Shown: positions 22,333 to 34,534, numbered from the stretch's first letter. The stretch is DNA of 64,000 nucleotides from Siphonodentalium dalli (GCA_032622095.1 CP136066.1:144491559-144555558); one strand, 5' to 3'. Numbers and translations: made by a program. The notes: generated by a model not told the origin, from the sequence alone.

Positions 22333-22760
22333 AGGTACTCGATCCGATCAGACGGTTCCCATATCATTAAGATACAACAACAACAACAACAACATTTCTT
22401 CAAAATACGCTTTAGTTATCAGAATCGATTTATTGCAACAACATAATGCTAACCACTGTCAATTAGGGTAGCAAATTTCTCCAAACTTGTTATTTATCAA
22501 CATTTTGTTCAACAAAATATAGCCGTATTATCGCTAAAGTTTCACAAAATTTGACCGTATTACCACTTGATTTTAGAGTTATCCATCTGTGGCCGTGACC
22601 CTCCGTTTGCCACGTGTTTCTGGGCCACATATTATTACATATCTCGAGAAATAACAAACTTCAAAAATCGGTATCTGATCACTTCGACTCGAATCAAATA
22701 TTTTTACCACTGAAGCCAAGGAAATAGTAATTTAGGAGCGTCTGATCGGATTGAGTACCT
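22333..22760. mobile_element. TTAA MITE family P3, copy 2
   Basis: TTAA (22329-22332 and 22761-22764) brackets AGGTACTCGATCCGATCAGA...TGATCGGATTGAGTACCT. It has CAA repeats near 22372 and TCGAATCAAATATTTTTA near the right end, as in copy 1. 428 bp. It lies about 90 bp from the splice donor of the exon at 22854. Confidence 0.8.
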
Positions 22761-22853
22761 TTAATACATGCATATTACATTAGTTCCGACAGCAGCACGT
22801 GACATCGTAGAACTTGTGGCACCCAGTGTACACGTTCATTATATATAACTTAC

Positions 22854-22964
22854 CTTGGTCAGGCATGTGGCACGACACCTAGCGAGTGATTCCGTGCTAT
22901 CCTCCGACCCGGCTATGAATCCCAAAGTCAATCCAATGAACAAGAAAAACGTTCGGAGAAACAT
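22854..22964 (-). CDS. First coding exon of a secreted protein, anosmin-like (tentative)
   Basis: Read on the minus strand, the ATG at 22962-22964 opens 37 codons. They begin with Met-Phe-Leu-Arg, then a hydrophobic run (TFFLFIGLTLGFIAG) typical of a secretion signal, then an acidic stretch and ARCRATCLTK. The frame ends exactly at an AAG|GTAAGT donor (GTAAGT at 22848-22853), a near-perfect consensus, in phase 0. A signal peptide, an early C-x3-C pair and a strong donor together make chance unlikely. The C-x3-C-L motif soon after the signal resembles the start of the Cys box of anosmin-1 (KAL1), which normally precedes a WAP domain and fibronectin III repeats. With only ten mature residues this remains a guess. 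The remaining exons should lie at lower coordinates on the minus strand; none was recognised. The protein would be extracellular. Confidence 0.5.
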
Positions 22965-23359
22965 ATTAGATCCTCAACTGACAAACTATAAAATATCACT
23001 CCGCGAGAGGGTTAATTTCTCCCGGTTTTTAATATTTGACATCATTGTTCCCGCCTCTTGTGAGTGTGAGGACCTGTCTCAAGCAAATTGTCTGTCGCTT
23101 CAGTTGTTAGCCTTTTAACGCTCAGTATATCGTGGCCTGAAATGACAGGAAATTCTACGATTAAATGGGATCAATTTGATTGGATCCGGGATCCCCTGTC
23201 ATTGACGGTGGAACCTATCACGACGCGAAGCAAAGAAACAAAGCATGAACCAAGCAGTTATAATTCAAGAAGAAGCGCCGCATGGGATTTATTAATACAC
23301 ATTGATCTTCAACAAAGATTCCCTCTTACCCCACATTCACGCAAAGGTTCAAAAGCATT
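22965..23359 (-). promoter_or_regulatory. Presumed 5' UTR and upstream flank of the exon at 22854
   Basis: On the minus strand this is the sequence immediately upstream of the ATG. It holds an AT-rich ATATTTTATAG at about 22984-22994 and a TGATGTCA word at 23037-23044, close to a CRE site but with one base different. No clear core promoter can be assigned, and the label rests only on position. Confidence 0.25.
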
Positions 23360-25265
23360 GGAATTAGCGTTGGCGATGGTTACGTTGATGATGATAATGT
23401 TGCTGGCGATCATCACGATGATGCTATTAATGGCGGCAACGATGATCATGGTGACGATGCTGATGATGGCGATGTTAATGATCTTGATATTTATGGCTAC
23501 GACGATAATGTCGGTGATGCAAATGTTGGTGGCGACGACGATGATGATGTTTGTGCTTATGACGATCTTGATGGTGGTGATGGTAATAATCATGATGATG
23601 ACGACAACGATGGTGACGATGATGTTGATGCGGCGACGATGATGCTGGCTACGACGATTATGATGGTGATTATCGTGGTAATGATGGTGACGACGATGAT
23701 GCTGGCTACGACGATCATGATGGTGATGATCGTGGTAATGATCGTGACGATGATGATGATGGTGATGAAACTGGCGGTGACGATGACGATGATGATGATA
23801 ACGCGATGGTGGTTATATAGATTACGCTGTTCTTGGTGATGAGGGATGGTAATGATCATGATGATGGTGACAACGGGTGGTGATGGCTATCATGATGATG
23901 ATGATGATGACGATTATGATGGGCATGATGATGATCTTCATGACTGTGATGATGGATGTTAATTATCATGATGGTGGTGACGTCGACAATGTTGGGGGTA
24001 GTGGTGATGATGATGACGACGACGATAATGACGGTTATGGTGGTGATAACGATATTGATAATGATGGGTGGTACTGACAATGACGTTGGTGACTTTGATG
24101 GTGGTGACGATGCTAATGTCGATGGTGATGGTGGTTATTATAACGATGATGATGATGATGGTTCTGATGACGATCTTGATGATGGTTACGCCGACGATGG
24201 TGATGACAATACTGATAACGATGGTAATGGTGGTTATTATGACGATCTTGATAATGGTTACGCCGATGATGGTGATGATGATGATGATGGCGATGTTGAT
24301 GATCTTGATATTGATGGCGACGACGATAATGTTGGTGATGCAAATGTTGGTTGTGATCATGACGATGTATGTGCTTATATAACGATCTTGATGATGGGAA
24401 TGGTAATAATAATGGTGACGACAACGGTGGTGATGATGTTGATGTGGCGACGATTATGCTGGCTACGACGATTATGATGGTGATGATTGTGGTAATGTTG
24501 GTGGCGATGATGAAGATGGTAGTGTTGGTGATCATGACGATGTTTGTGCTTATGACGATCTTGTTGCTGGGGATGGTAATAATCATGATGGTGACGACAA
24601 CGGTGGTGATGATGTTGAGCGGCGACGATGATGCTGGCTACGACGATTATGATGGCGATGACCATGGTAATGATGGTGACGATGATTATGATGAAACTGG
24701 CGGTGATGACGGCTGCGATGATGACGATGATGATGATAAAGCGGTGGTGATTATATAGATTACGCTGTTTTTGGTGATGAGGGATGGTAATGATAATGAT
24801 GATGGTGACAACGATGGTGATGGCGATCATGATGATGATGATGATGATGACGATTATGATGGGCATGATGATCTTCATGACTGTGATGATGGATGTTAAT
24901 TATCATGATGATTGTGACGTCGACGATTTTGGTGGTAGTGGTGATGATGATGACGGTGATGACGACGATAATGACGGTTATGGTGATGATGGTAACGATA
25001 TTGATGATTATTTTGATGACGATGCTGATGTCGATGGTGATGGTGGTTATTATGACGATGATGATGGTTCTGATGACGATCTTGATGATGGTTACGCCGA
25101 CGATGGTGGTGATGATTGTTGGTACTGACAATGATGGTGATGAGTGATGACGATACTGATAACGATGGTATTGGTGGTTATTCTGACGATATTGATGCTG
25201 GTTAAGCCGACGGTGGCGGTGATGATGATGATGATGACGATGATGATGGTGATGATGATAATTCC
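23360..25265. repeat. GAT/GGT satellite with a 938-bp higher-order repeat
   Basis: About 1.9 kb of degenerate GAT, GGT, GAC and ATG triplets. Embedded non-simple landmarks show higher order: TTATATAGATTACGCTGTT plus GGTGATGAGGGATGGTAATG occurs at 23813 and again at 24751, 938 bp apart, and GGCTACGACGATYATGATGG recurs at least four times. The plus strand gives Asp/Gly-rich frames (for example 23956-24477, with DDDLDDGYADDGDD strings) and Met/Val or His/Ile-rich frames in other phases. All three frames are open, which is expected from the repeat and is not evidence for a protein. Confidence 0.9.
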
Positions 25266-25576
25266 GCATATAAGTAGTTCCTGTACCCATCGATTGACTT
25301 CCTTCATCCTAATATGAACGTTACGATTAATTAGTGATTATTAGTGATACAGAATACTCAGCTTTCGTGTTTGACCGACGTATAGTAAATACTTGCTTTG
25401 TCGGGTTCTGCATGGACAAAATCCATCAAATACTTATATATCGAAATACGTTGATATGTCCTATAATATGATATCCCGAAAGACAAAACACTGTATTCCA
25501 GAATCCCACTGAATTATAGTGGAATATATTATCATATATACAAGCATGTAATTAACTATTTAGTAATGTAATCAAT
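25266..25576. other. Unassigned spacer
   Basis: AT-rich sequence between the satellite and the LINE relic; nothing recognised. Confidence 0.5.
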
Positions 25577-26005
25577 AACAGGCTGCTGGAATATCTTGAG
25601 ATGCATGAAATACTGGACGCAGCACAACATTGTTTAAACCTGGGAGGTCGTGTTTTTTTTATAATATTGTTATTTTGTCGAGTCTTATAAACTTCCGGAA
25701 AGCATTTGAATATGTTGATATGGACATGTTACTATTCAAACTACTTAAATGTGGCGTGGATTGTAACATGTACCAATCAATAAAAAAGTATGAATCAGAG
25801 TACGTACTCGCGTTCGCATAAATGGACTCCTATCGGAAATATTTGCTTGCAATTTTGGGGGTAAAATAGGGCGATAGAGTATTTCCACAACGTTAACGAT
25901 CTTATTCACGAACTTAAGATTTAAACATCGGGGTTCATTTATAGGTGAACACATGATTTCGTCGCTTGCTTGTGCAGATGATTTTTATGCAGAACTCCGC
26001 CTTAC
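25577..26005 (+). pseudogene. LINE reverse-transcriptase core fragment
   Basis: Palm-domain remnant of a non-LTR reverse transcriptase. The first frame reads NRLLEYLEMHEILDAAQH. A frameshift near 25632 gives CFKPGRSC, the 'Q.GFR..RSC.D' block of motif 2a. Then INFRKAFEYVDMDMLLFKLLKCGV matches the motif A block 'DF.KAFD.V....L..KL...G', with the catalytic Asp replaced by Asn. Later, after stops, HMISSLACADDFYAEL corresponds to motif C, 'SLLYADD', with Tyr changed to Cys. Loss of the motif A Asp and multiple stops make it inactive. Conserved order and spacing make the assignment secure; the clade is undetermined. Confidence 0.82.
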
Positions 26006-27179
26006 AGTTTTTTCCCCAGATATTATTATTTCGTGTGTTTATAACGCTAATTTGAACATACCATTGCAAAAACGATAAATTATTCGGTTACCAATTAATA
26101 TCAACCTTGAAATTTCGAACTGATGTGGTTTCGGAAATGTACATCTGCTCAACATGTTGTCTAATATCGGAGAGTTGGATCGCCAGCGAATGTCGACCTT
26201 TTCCCATTCCATCGCCCAAACACGTGGATTTGTTACATAACCATGGAATGTACACGTGCTGCATCTGATCTGACATATTTATAGTACATGCGTTGACTGG
26301 TATATAAGCCCACCAAGTTCATGGCAAATTGGTAGCAGACTAGCTAAATAAATAAACACGCAGATATCATTCGCTAGATAGCTATCTGCGAACCTATGGT
26401 CCATCTTTCAAGAAGTATATTAAACAGCGATCAATAGGAGGCTAATTAAATTTAAATAATATTTGCAACTTAACGTACTGATGTTATCCGCGCGGGTCTG
26501 GAGTAGCGAAGCTCAATTAGATTGAATACATCCCACATGGAAGGCCGAGGTGATGTCTCAGATAACCTATATGCTGGATAGAGATTATTGCTCGTATATC
26601 ACAGACTACAAAGTAGTGTTAAATGTGGCGTGTGATGTCGTGCAGCGTGGCCTGTGCGTTCAACGTGACCGCTTTGTTTTTATTTCTATGGATATCATGT
26701 CTCCGACTCTCCGACCCGACAGAGATAATGTTAATGGTAAAAGATCAATCAAATTTATAGACGAACCAGATCCACAAATTGCAAAACAAGGTCAACGTTC
26801 CCTTCATTTTGATTGAGCATTTGCGTCACATATTATACTTGATGCGATGTTATTTGCCTTATTCTCCAACCGGCCCGACCATGGACCAGTTAAAAAAACT
26901 GCTAACTCATTAAAATCAACAAATCGTTGACTAAATTTACCTGTTATAGACAGTTTTCATGATCGGATTTGAAAATGTTTCTCCTATATACCGTGACGAA
27001 ACATTGTCGACCGGTGGGTTCTGGTCCCTTCTCCTGTGTCCCGTGTCCAACATAATCAATTACAAAAAGCAAACACACAAACATAAACAAATTGAGGCCC
27101 GAATTTACATGTAGCTATACCTATATGTTTTTCCAGGATTGCGCTTTTCCCAGTCATGTTCGGATTTACTCAGATTTAA
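26006..27179. other. Unassigned region
   Basis: No repeat or gene recognised. An 88-codon frame at 26550-26816 (+) lacks known motifs. Confidence 0.5.
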
Positions 27180-27600
27180 AGGCCCACTTAATTTTCGAAT
27201 GCCCAGATAGCATTATTCCATATTATATACCATTTGGAAGAGGAACCAAAAAATATATATATTCCACCAGAATACCAGGCAGCTTTTGCATAGGACTGTC
27301 CACCAAGATATAGATATTCATTCCAAGACTCCCCCCTTGTCAACCCAGAATGCATCATAATTCAAACTAAGATATAGAGTTATTCCCCTTCCATTTAGTA
27401 AAATAGACTTTATAGTACAGTCCGGATCAAAATTAAATACAGGACAAACATTGGTACCTCGACAAACACAACACGTTCCCACTTTATTCGACCGGATCAG
27501 TTAATAATACAATGTTTTGGAGCTTCCGCTTCCAAGTGGTATATAACATGGAATATGTTGTATATAATGTGATCTGGTGATTCGAAAATTAAGTTGGCCT
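27180..27600. mobile_element. TTAA MITE family P5, copy 1
   Basis: TTAA (27176-27179 and 27601-27604) brackets terminal inverted repeats AGGCCCACTTAATTTTCGAA and TTCGAAAATTAAGTTGGCCT. Subterminal inverted similarity extends through the ATTATATACCATTTGGAAG region. 421 bp, no transposase. The second copy is at 35523. Confidence 0.8.
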
Positions 27601-27604
27601 TTAA

Positions 27605-28380
27605 AAAGAAAAGTACATAAACAAAAACAAAATCGAGGCATGAATTTGAGCACTCATCAATTGTTACCATTGTAGAGCGATAATTAAAGGTATGCTGCCA
27701 TCGTAGTGGGGAAAAGTTTGAAATCATAATGGCACTGATAAGAATTTATAGTTTTCCAATAACTGCAAATGTTTGCCTTATTCACCATGCTGTTTAAAAC
27801 ATATAATTAACCCGAAGGGGAATGGGTGTGAGAAATTAAATTTCCTACTGTTCGGAGCATTGGTCTGGACTCCCCAGTCCAACGAAAAACATCAAGCCAC
27901 GTCCCTGGACATAAACTATAAGTCAAAGATACTCAGAATTCAATCTAGCAATCGTGTCTATCAATAACAATTGGAAGTTCAAGAAACCCCATCCAATTTG
28001 ACACCATAACACCTCTTTTCGTAAGTTTTCTACAACAGACAGCTTTAGAAGGAACCAGTAAACCCATTTATGGAAGCTTCTGGTGGGTAGATGTCGACTT
28101 CTGCATGAAGCGGTTTTACCAGGTTTCGTGTTGTTCGACGCCAGAATATTCGACAAATCACATTTGATAAAGAGCGTTTTCGGCTTATCATTGACAATTA
28201 ACGGTGAAAAGTAAAGATCGCTTTCGAAAATTAGCCTTTTAAGGTCATTCTGACAGCATTATTTGGATGTTCTTGTGGTGTGTTGCAAGGTGGTGCATAT
28301 GTATAACAACAGTAGTTGATTACCATTAATTTTCATGTTTTATTCACCAGATAAAATGGAAAAAAATGTCTTATGCAATG
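27605..28380. other. Unassigned region
   Basis: No gene or repeat seen on either strand. Confidence 0.5.
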
Positions 28381-28440
28381 TTAATGTATTTGGTGTCCAA
28401 TTTGAATTTGTTAATGTATTTGGTGTCCAATTTGAATTTG
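28381..28440 (+). repeat. Exact 30-bp tandem duplication
   Basis: The 30-bp unit starting TTAATGTATTTGGTGTCC occurs twice back to back with no mismatch, pointing to a recent slippage event. It lies in an 80-codon frame (28335-28577) but adds ten residues without any family match. Confidence 0.95.
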
Positions 28441-28859
28441 AATTTAAATTACAAAAGATAAAAGTGCAGAAACAAATAAAATTGGATATAAATATAGCTC
28501 ACACAAGCCGAATCGACAGCGCAACGGCAAACTTCGGAGGACACATCCCTGAACTGTCGAGTCCGGATTCGAATTAAATAATCGTTGAAACGTCTTGTTT
28601 TTCGCCGTTGATAATAATAATAACTGTCCGCGTTGAACTGTGGGCGTATAATAAGTTATTCGAGACAGAGCTGTAGGCCAGAAAACATGGATAGTCGGTT
28701 CCAATGACACTTCGATGAGTGGGTTTTAAGTAAGATAATATTATCCGCATCGGGTATTCGACCAAGTAATCACCTCCGCTTGCGCCTGTTTGATTCTTTT
28801 GCCGAATACCCTTTGCTTCGAATATTATCTTTTACGGAAAGTCACGAATTTCGTTTCTA
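28441..28859. other. Unassigned region
   Basis: No supported feature. Confidence 0.5.
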
Positions 28860-29310
28860 AGGTCTCCAATCACGGTGTTTTCAATGAATTATAATTCGGT
28901 ACAATCACGAAGTTGTTGTTTCGTTCTCCCGCCTTTCACGAAGATACTGATATAGTCCGTTTGGTAGAGTTTCCAACGAATCACGGACGAATTGTTCATG
29001 CTGTCCGTGTGGATGCCATGATGGAATATGGCGAGGTGATCATTACATATTGTTCACGATCTTCATTTGTTACGACAGTATCTAATTCAACCGTTACACA
29101 GCCAAACCGAGGATTCGCGAATAGGCAATTGTCCAGAAGTATATACCAAGAATGTCAGTTTTTGTTTCGAAATTTTTGTCAAAATTAGTTCAAATATAGA
29201 CTTCCCTTCCCTTTAAAAATATGGGAAATATATAACAACAAATTAATCGCGATAGTTTCAAGATGTTTCATGGTTCCAGATTAATATTTACGAACTCAGT
29301 TTTACTTTAA

Positions 29311-29505
29311 CCCTTCCATGACGTGAGCAGCGCTGGTACAGCATTACATATAATGTGCCAAGTATTATATATGCGAGTCTCATGCATATAGACAGCCTCG
29401 CATATATAAGAGAATGCATGCCACTTGCATAAAAGGTTAAGTTAAATATTATTAAGCCAATGCATTCTCTTATATATGTGCGAGCTCCCTATATGGGTTC
29501 TAATC
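29311..29505 (+). mobile_element. TTAA MITE family P1, partial copy
   Basis: TTAA at 29307-29310 is followed by CCCTTCCATGACGTGAGCAG and CTGGTACAGCATTA, then several copies of the hairpin motif GCATTCTCTTATATATG in both orientations (29340-29490). The right terminus is not recognisable. Confidence 0.6.
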
Positions 29506-29554
29506 CCACACAATCAACAAATATGTATTGTCTTTAACCACCTGCAGTTTATTG

Positions 29555-29690
29555 AGAGAGGGGGAGAGGAGGGATGGAGGGGAGGGAGGGGATGAGAGCC
29601 AGGGGTGGAGGAGGAGAGAGAGGGAGTGAGAGAGGAGAGAGAAGAGAGATAGGAGAGAGAGAGATAGAGTGAAAGAAAGAAAGAAACGTT
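29555..29690. repeat. GA-rich purine tract
   Basis: GAGAGG, GGGAGGGG and GAGAGA words on the plus strand over about 135 bp, ending in AAAGAAAGAAA. Polypurine/polypyrimidine simple sequence. Confidence 0.9.
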
Positions 29691-30149
29691 CGTGGTGACT
29701 ACACGAACACATGTGTTCACGTATAATATTTAACCAGATGTTTAGTGGTTCGTTTTTTTACGATTTGCCAGTTTAGAGATTACGAATGAAACGCCATGCA
29801 TTAGTTCCATTAAATCGGGTTGAATCGCGAAGCTTCCAATTGCTTATTTTCCCGATATTTACGAGGAAATGGTTAAAGTCCTGTTATTTATTTTCCAACC
29901 AGTCACGAACGAATTTATCATAGCGCTCATGTGGTATCCTGCGGTGTGTGTGTGTGAAAAGCACGATGACAAGTCGTGAGGTGATAATTGCAAATAGTGC
30001 ACGATTCTCATTCATCATGACAGAGTCTTAATACATCCTTTACAGAAAGGAACATACATCGGATGATTCGTAATTACGAGGTACGAATGTAGATTTGACT
30101 GATCTTCAACAAAAGATTGTTTTTGACATTGCACCATATCGAAATATTA

Positions 30150-31340
30150 ATTTATTATACCCTACCCTCGAAGAGAATTGGGGGTATACTGGATTTACCT
30201 CGTCCGTCCGTCCGGCCTTCCGACCGTCCGTCCGCGCCAACGAAAGGCGTTTATGTGGTTTGGACTTTTGTTTAAATTTGGTTTAGGGACTTTTTGGGTT
30301 TAAGAGCTTAAGCCCTTAAACCTTTTTGTTTTTGCCATATTAACTGTTGTTTTGGTCTATAAATCATTCTAACACAACTTTCTGAAAACCACAATAGTTT
30401 GGACACAATTTATGTCCACACTGTCCTTGCAATTCAAGGACAAGGATTGAGGGCTTAAGCTCATTAACCCTGGACGTTCATAATAATATATCTGCAAATA
30501 ATTTATATATTTCTCCAGTACTGAAGAGTTTACATAACACATAGACGTTTATAACAGAGTTTACAGAGATAATGTATGTTGTAATTGTGGTATGCTAATA
30601 TCAATATTCAAAGTATCTCTTAAACCTCTTTCGTTAGTGCAATTTTGATGCCTCCTTTAAGCTCGTTAATATGGACGGACCTCAGCACGTAAACCACTAT
30701 CCACTTAAACTAACTTTGTCTAGCCGGGACGTCCCTCCGTTTTTCCGCCCGTCCGTCCGGGCAGATATCTCGAACACCAGTTGTCAGAAATTTGGTATGG
30801 TTTTACACTACTGTGAGGGCATTCAATATATAGAGTTTTCAATCGTTTTTGGAGTTATTCCTCTTTGTTTATCTGGAAATATTGGTTTGTTTATCCGTCC
30901 GAGCAGATATTTCCACCACCGGTTGACGAATCTCAATGAAATTTGGCATAGATGTTCACTGCTGTGACGGCATTCAAAGGAGTGTTCAGTCGTTCCCCCC
31001 CCCCGGAATTTCCGTTCCAGAGTTATTCATCTTTGTTTATCTGGAAATTATGTTTTTTTTGGTCCGTCCGAGCAGATATCTCCACCACTGCATGGTTGAC
31101 GAATCTCAATGAAATTTGGTATGGATGTTCACTACTATGAGGGCGATCAATTGAGTGTTCAATCGTTTTATTGAGTGTTCAATAGTTTTTTTTTCAGTTT
31201 TCCGTTTTAGAGTTATTCATCTTTGTACATTTGGAAGTGTTGGTTTTTTGTCCGTATCTCCATCACCGGTTGACGGATATCAATGAAAGTTCGGTATGGA
31301 TATTCACTATTATATGAACAACATGATTGAACACTCAATT
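30150..31340 (+). mobile_element. Helentron-like non-autonomous element with tandem units
   Basis: The start at about 30150 has a TATACCC...GGGGGTATA hairpin followed by CTGGATTTACCTCGTCCGTC. The body holds about four units of 160-180 bp (near 30735, 30898, 31065 and 31245), each with TCCGTCC, CAGATATCTCCACCACCGG, GACGAATCTCAATGAAATTT and GAGTTATTCATCTTTGT. The terminal hairpin plus GTCCGTCC plus tandem-unit plan matches the element at 54756. The 3' end is lost in the GAT repeat that follows. Confidence 0.55.
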
Positions 31341-31344
31341 GATT

Positions 31345-31660
31345 GCCTTGACGACGATATGATGATGAAGATGGCGACGACGAACGATGACCATCGTAGT
31401 GATTATGATGAAGATGATGACAATGACGACGTTGGTGATGATGATATTGATGATTATGAAGATGAAGATGGTGATGATTATGAAGATGAAGATGGTGATG
31501 TTTATGATAATGATGTGACGACCACAGGTAAAGATGTTAATGATGACGACGTTGGTGCATGGTGATGATGATAATGGTGATTATGAAGATGAGGATGGTG
31601 ATGATTATGAAGATGGTGATGATTATGAAGATGTTCAGGATGGCGACGTTGGTGATGATG

Positions 31661-31699
<39 letters not shown>

Positions 31700-31700
31700 T
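31345..31700. repeat. GAT and AAT microsatellite
   Basis: Irregular GAT/GGT triplets (31353-31655) followed by a clean run of AAT units (about 31659-31698). It lies directly behind the tandem-unit element, so the element may have ended in or captured the repeat. Confidence 0.92.
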
Positions 31701-33132
31701 ATAGCATTTATATAGCGCTTCATCCCTGGTGTAGCTCGAAGATATAAAGATGATGACGATGATGATAATTCTGATTACGACGCTCGAGAGGTTGCTGTAT
31801 ATTTTGTATAATCATGATTTCATTTTTCTGTCCATATGTTGTATATAATTTGGTTTTCTCACTATCCATCCACAAAGCCGCCTATCTACCGGTAACGCTT
31901 CTGGGAGACGTTAGCAAGGACGCTCTTTGTCAGAAACGAGCATTAATTGGGATTTTTTTCTCGTCTGACAAAAATCAAAACACGTTAAAACGTGCTCTTT
32001 TGAACGACATCTGATATCAAAATTTCGTATTAATGGGCTAATGGTTTCGATTCCATTATGGTCCGGTATAGAAAACATTACAGTTTCATAGCTTCATATA
32101 GGTCAAATCAAATGGGTCATCATCGGTGAGTGTACGGGTACTTTGTCTACGAGACCATTAGCCCCATAGACAGTCGGTGAAAATCTATACACTGTAGGTG
32201 CAGTCTATGACTTCCAATATATCGATCAAATGACAAAAGTAAATAGTCAATTATCTATTCGATTAATGAGGTCAGAACACATGCGGCGAGATGCACGAAG
32301 CTTGTGTAATACACATGTGTTTCCAGTTTATATGCAAAAGCAAAACTCGTTCATTCTTTTGTAACGACAATACATGGCCGGTGTATCCTCGTGTCGCATT
32401 TTTGTGCTACAGGTCGTCCGTATCAATTAATAACACGCACATCGTCATATATAGGCATGTACGCCATGATCGTGGAAATAGAATGCAAGGACCCAAGACA
32501 CTCTTTCCACACACCCCATGCACACACCGAACCCCGATCCAAAAATGGCCACCGTCCAGAGGGTCAAATAGGACACACATGCCATCTATCGGCCCCTTGA
32601 CCGATTTAGGTGAAACAAAGGCGATGACTGTGTATATGATCTACCAAAAATCAAAATGCTGAAAGCCAAACAATAATGTTTAAAAACAGAAATGACAAGA
32701 GTATTTGTTTCTGCCATAAACCAATCATCATGAAATGTAACCTAACACCAACATCGACTCCGCTATTAGAAACGGTTAAGCTAAATGTCAATCTAACTGA
32801 AATGATGACCGTGACTGTTAAACAATTGCACCATAACGACAATGGTAGGCCGTGGATACACATACAATGGCGCAATACGCAGGCAATAATTTGAGAGTGT
32901 ATTGCTTGAGTATATGCCGTGTAAACACGCGCGTAAGTATAATACACACGCTTAGTACATCTCGACGCTGTTAATTAATCGACAGCACCTATATATAGGT
33001 TAATAACCAATTGGTTGTTTGTATATATATTCATAGACAAAACCGTCGTTTTACCTATATAACCATGATTTACTGATCCTGTTTTGCTATAATATGTTGT
33101 TAGGGGCCAAATTATCCTGTTAAAAAGTACCG
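31701..33132. other. Unassigned region
   Basis: No repeat family identified. A 123-codon frame at 32291-32662 (+) overlaps a second open frame; neither has a known motif. Confidence 0.5.
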
Positions 33133-33659
33133 TTTTTATACGCCCGTTTGAAAAAACGGTGTAAATGGTTGTCCGTCCGTCCGCTTTTGGTTTCCGGATG
33201 ATAACTTTAGATTGAATCGAGTGAACTGAACCAAATTTGGTATAATAGTTTACCACCCAAAAATGCAGATAAAGTTCGAATACGGATTTCGTCCGCATGG
33301 TTTTGACTGAGTTATGTCCCTTTTTCGACTTTGATTTTACCTGATTTGCGGTTCCCGGATGATAACTTTAGATGGAATCAAGTGAACTGAACCAAATTTG
33401 GTATAATAGTTTACCACCCAAAAATGCAGATAAAGTTCGAATACGGGTTTCGTCCGCATGATTTTGACTGAGTTATGTCCCTTTTTCGACTTTATTTTAC
33501 CTGATTTGCAGTTTCCAGATGGTAACTTTAGATTGAATCGAGTGAACTGAACCAAATTTGGTATACAGATCAAGTTCAAATATGGGTTCTGTCTACATGC
33601 CCCACTCTACTCCAGAAACGGGCGTATTATGCCACGCCCCGACTTCGTGCTCTTGTTTT
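33133..33659 (+). mobile_element. Helentron-like element family H2, copy 1
   Basis: The 5' end TTTTTATACGCCCGTTT forms a hairpin with the following AAAACGGTGTA. The 3' end repeats the inverted ACGGGCGTATTATGCCACGC and finishes GCTCTTGTTTT. Inside are three tandem units of about 160 bp (near 33189, 33352 and 33511), each with TTCCGGATGATAACTTTAGA, GAACCAAATTTGGTATA and GAGTTATGTCCCTTTTTCGA. Copy 2 is at 40410 with the same termini. No coding frame. Confidence 0.65.
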
Positions 33660-33668
33660 AATTGTTAA

Positions 33669-34072
33669 AGGTACTCAATCCGATCAGACGGTCCACATAT
33701 CATCAAGTTACAACAACAGCAACAACTTCAAAATACGCTTTAGTTATCAGACTCGATTAATGACAACAAAATAATGCTAACAAAATGTCAACTATGGTAT
33801 AAAAGTTCCCAAAACGTGTTAATTATCAACATGTTGTTCAACGAAATTTGGAGTTATCCATCTTCATCCGCAATTTGGTCGGTTTGGCCAATATTTTCCA
33901 GGCGGAAAAAAAGTATATATCTCGAGAAATAACAGATTTCTAAAATCGATATCTGATCACTCTGAGCTTTGATGAGTGGGTTCCTCGACTCGAATCAAAT
34001 AATTTTTGTCCCCGAAGGCAAAGATATAGTAATTTAGGGGTGTTTAACCGGATAATGCTTCGTTAAATTCGA
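33669..34072. mobile_element. TTAA MITE family P3, copy 3
   Basis: TTAA (33665-33668) then AGGTACTCAATCCGATCAGA, CAA repeats, AAAATACGCTTTAGTTATCAG (as in copy 2) and CTCGACTCGAATCAAAT. The right end is eroded to CGGATAATGCTTCG before TTAA at 34073-34076. It begins only nine bases after the H2 element. Confidence 0.75.
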
Positions 34073-34076
34073 GCTC

Positions 34077-34534
34077 TTTGGTTTAAACATTTACTCTCCG
34101 TCATCATACAAATCACCATGAACTTACAATAGTAATACTAAATGAGAATAGCAGTAAGCTATAAACGCTTGCTGGTGACGTCTCCTGTAGATAGAATGTT
34201 ATGAACTTATGGATGATAATATGCACGCAGTGGCAAGAGTGTATTTGTTTGTGCTTGTAAGTGTATACAAATATGATGAATATAGTCTTAAAGGGAGACT
34301 GTAAGCCAATTTCAATAAATTCCCAGTAATAACAACGCTCTATATATAATGAAACATAATTCATTTTAGTCGAAGATGTCTTCTGTAACATGCTATCTTT
34401 AAATCAAATTTAATAAATTAACATAAATTTATATTACGGCTCCAGCCATAAACTAAGTTACGAATATCCCTGTACACGACGTAATCAACTTAATTGACTG
34501 AAAGTGGATTGGGCAGTGCATGGCACCCATCGTG
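34077..34534. other. Unassigned region
   Basis: TTAAAGGGAGACTG at about 34289 looks like a TTAA-element start, but no matching right end was found. Confidence 0.45.

Larger units (their letters stand above)
28860..30040 (+). repeat. Old direct duplication, about 0.9 kb apart
   Basis: Segment 28860-29095 and segment 29775-30040 share order and content: ATCACGAAG versus ATCGCGAAG, TTTCCAACGAATCACGGACGAAT versus its diverged partner, GAGGTGATCATTACATATTG versus GAGGTGATAATTGCAAATAG, and CATTTGTTACGACAG versus CATTCATCATGACAG. Divergence is high. A TTAA MITE and a purine tract occupy the space between them. An open frame at 28913-29188 in the first copy is not conserved in the second, arguing against coding function. 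Confidence 0.55.

Noticed and set aside
23088-24878. Long Met/Val/Thr, Asp/Gly and His/Ile frames (up to 184 codons)
   Set aside because: All phases of the GAT satellite are open on both strands; there is no selection signal I can see.
28913-29188. 91-codon frame
   Set aside because: Not preserved in the duplicated segment at 29775-30040, so probably not coding.
32291-32662. 123-codon frame
   Set aside because: No recognisable domain and an overlapping frame is also open; no splice-site pattern.
34289-34310. TTAAAGGGAGACTG as the start of another TTAA element
   Set aside because: No matching inverted end was found within a plausible distance.
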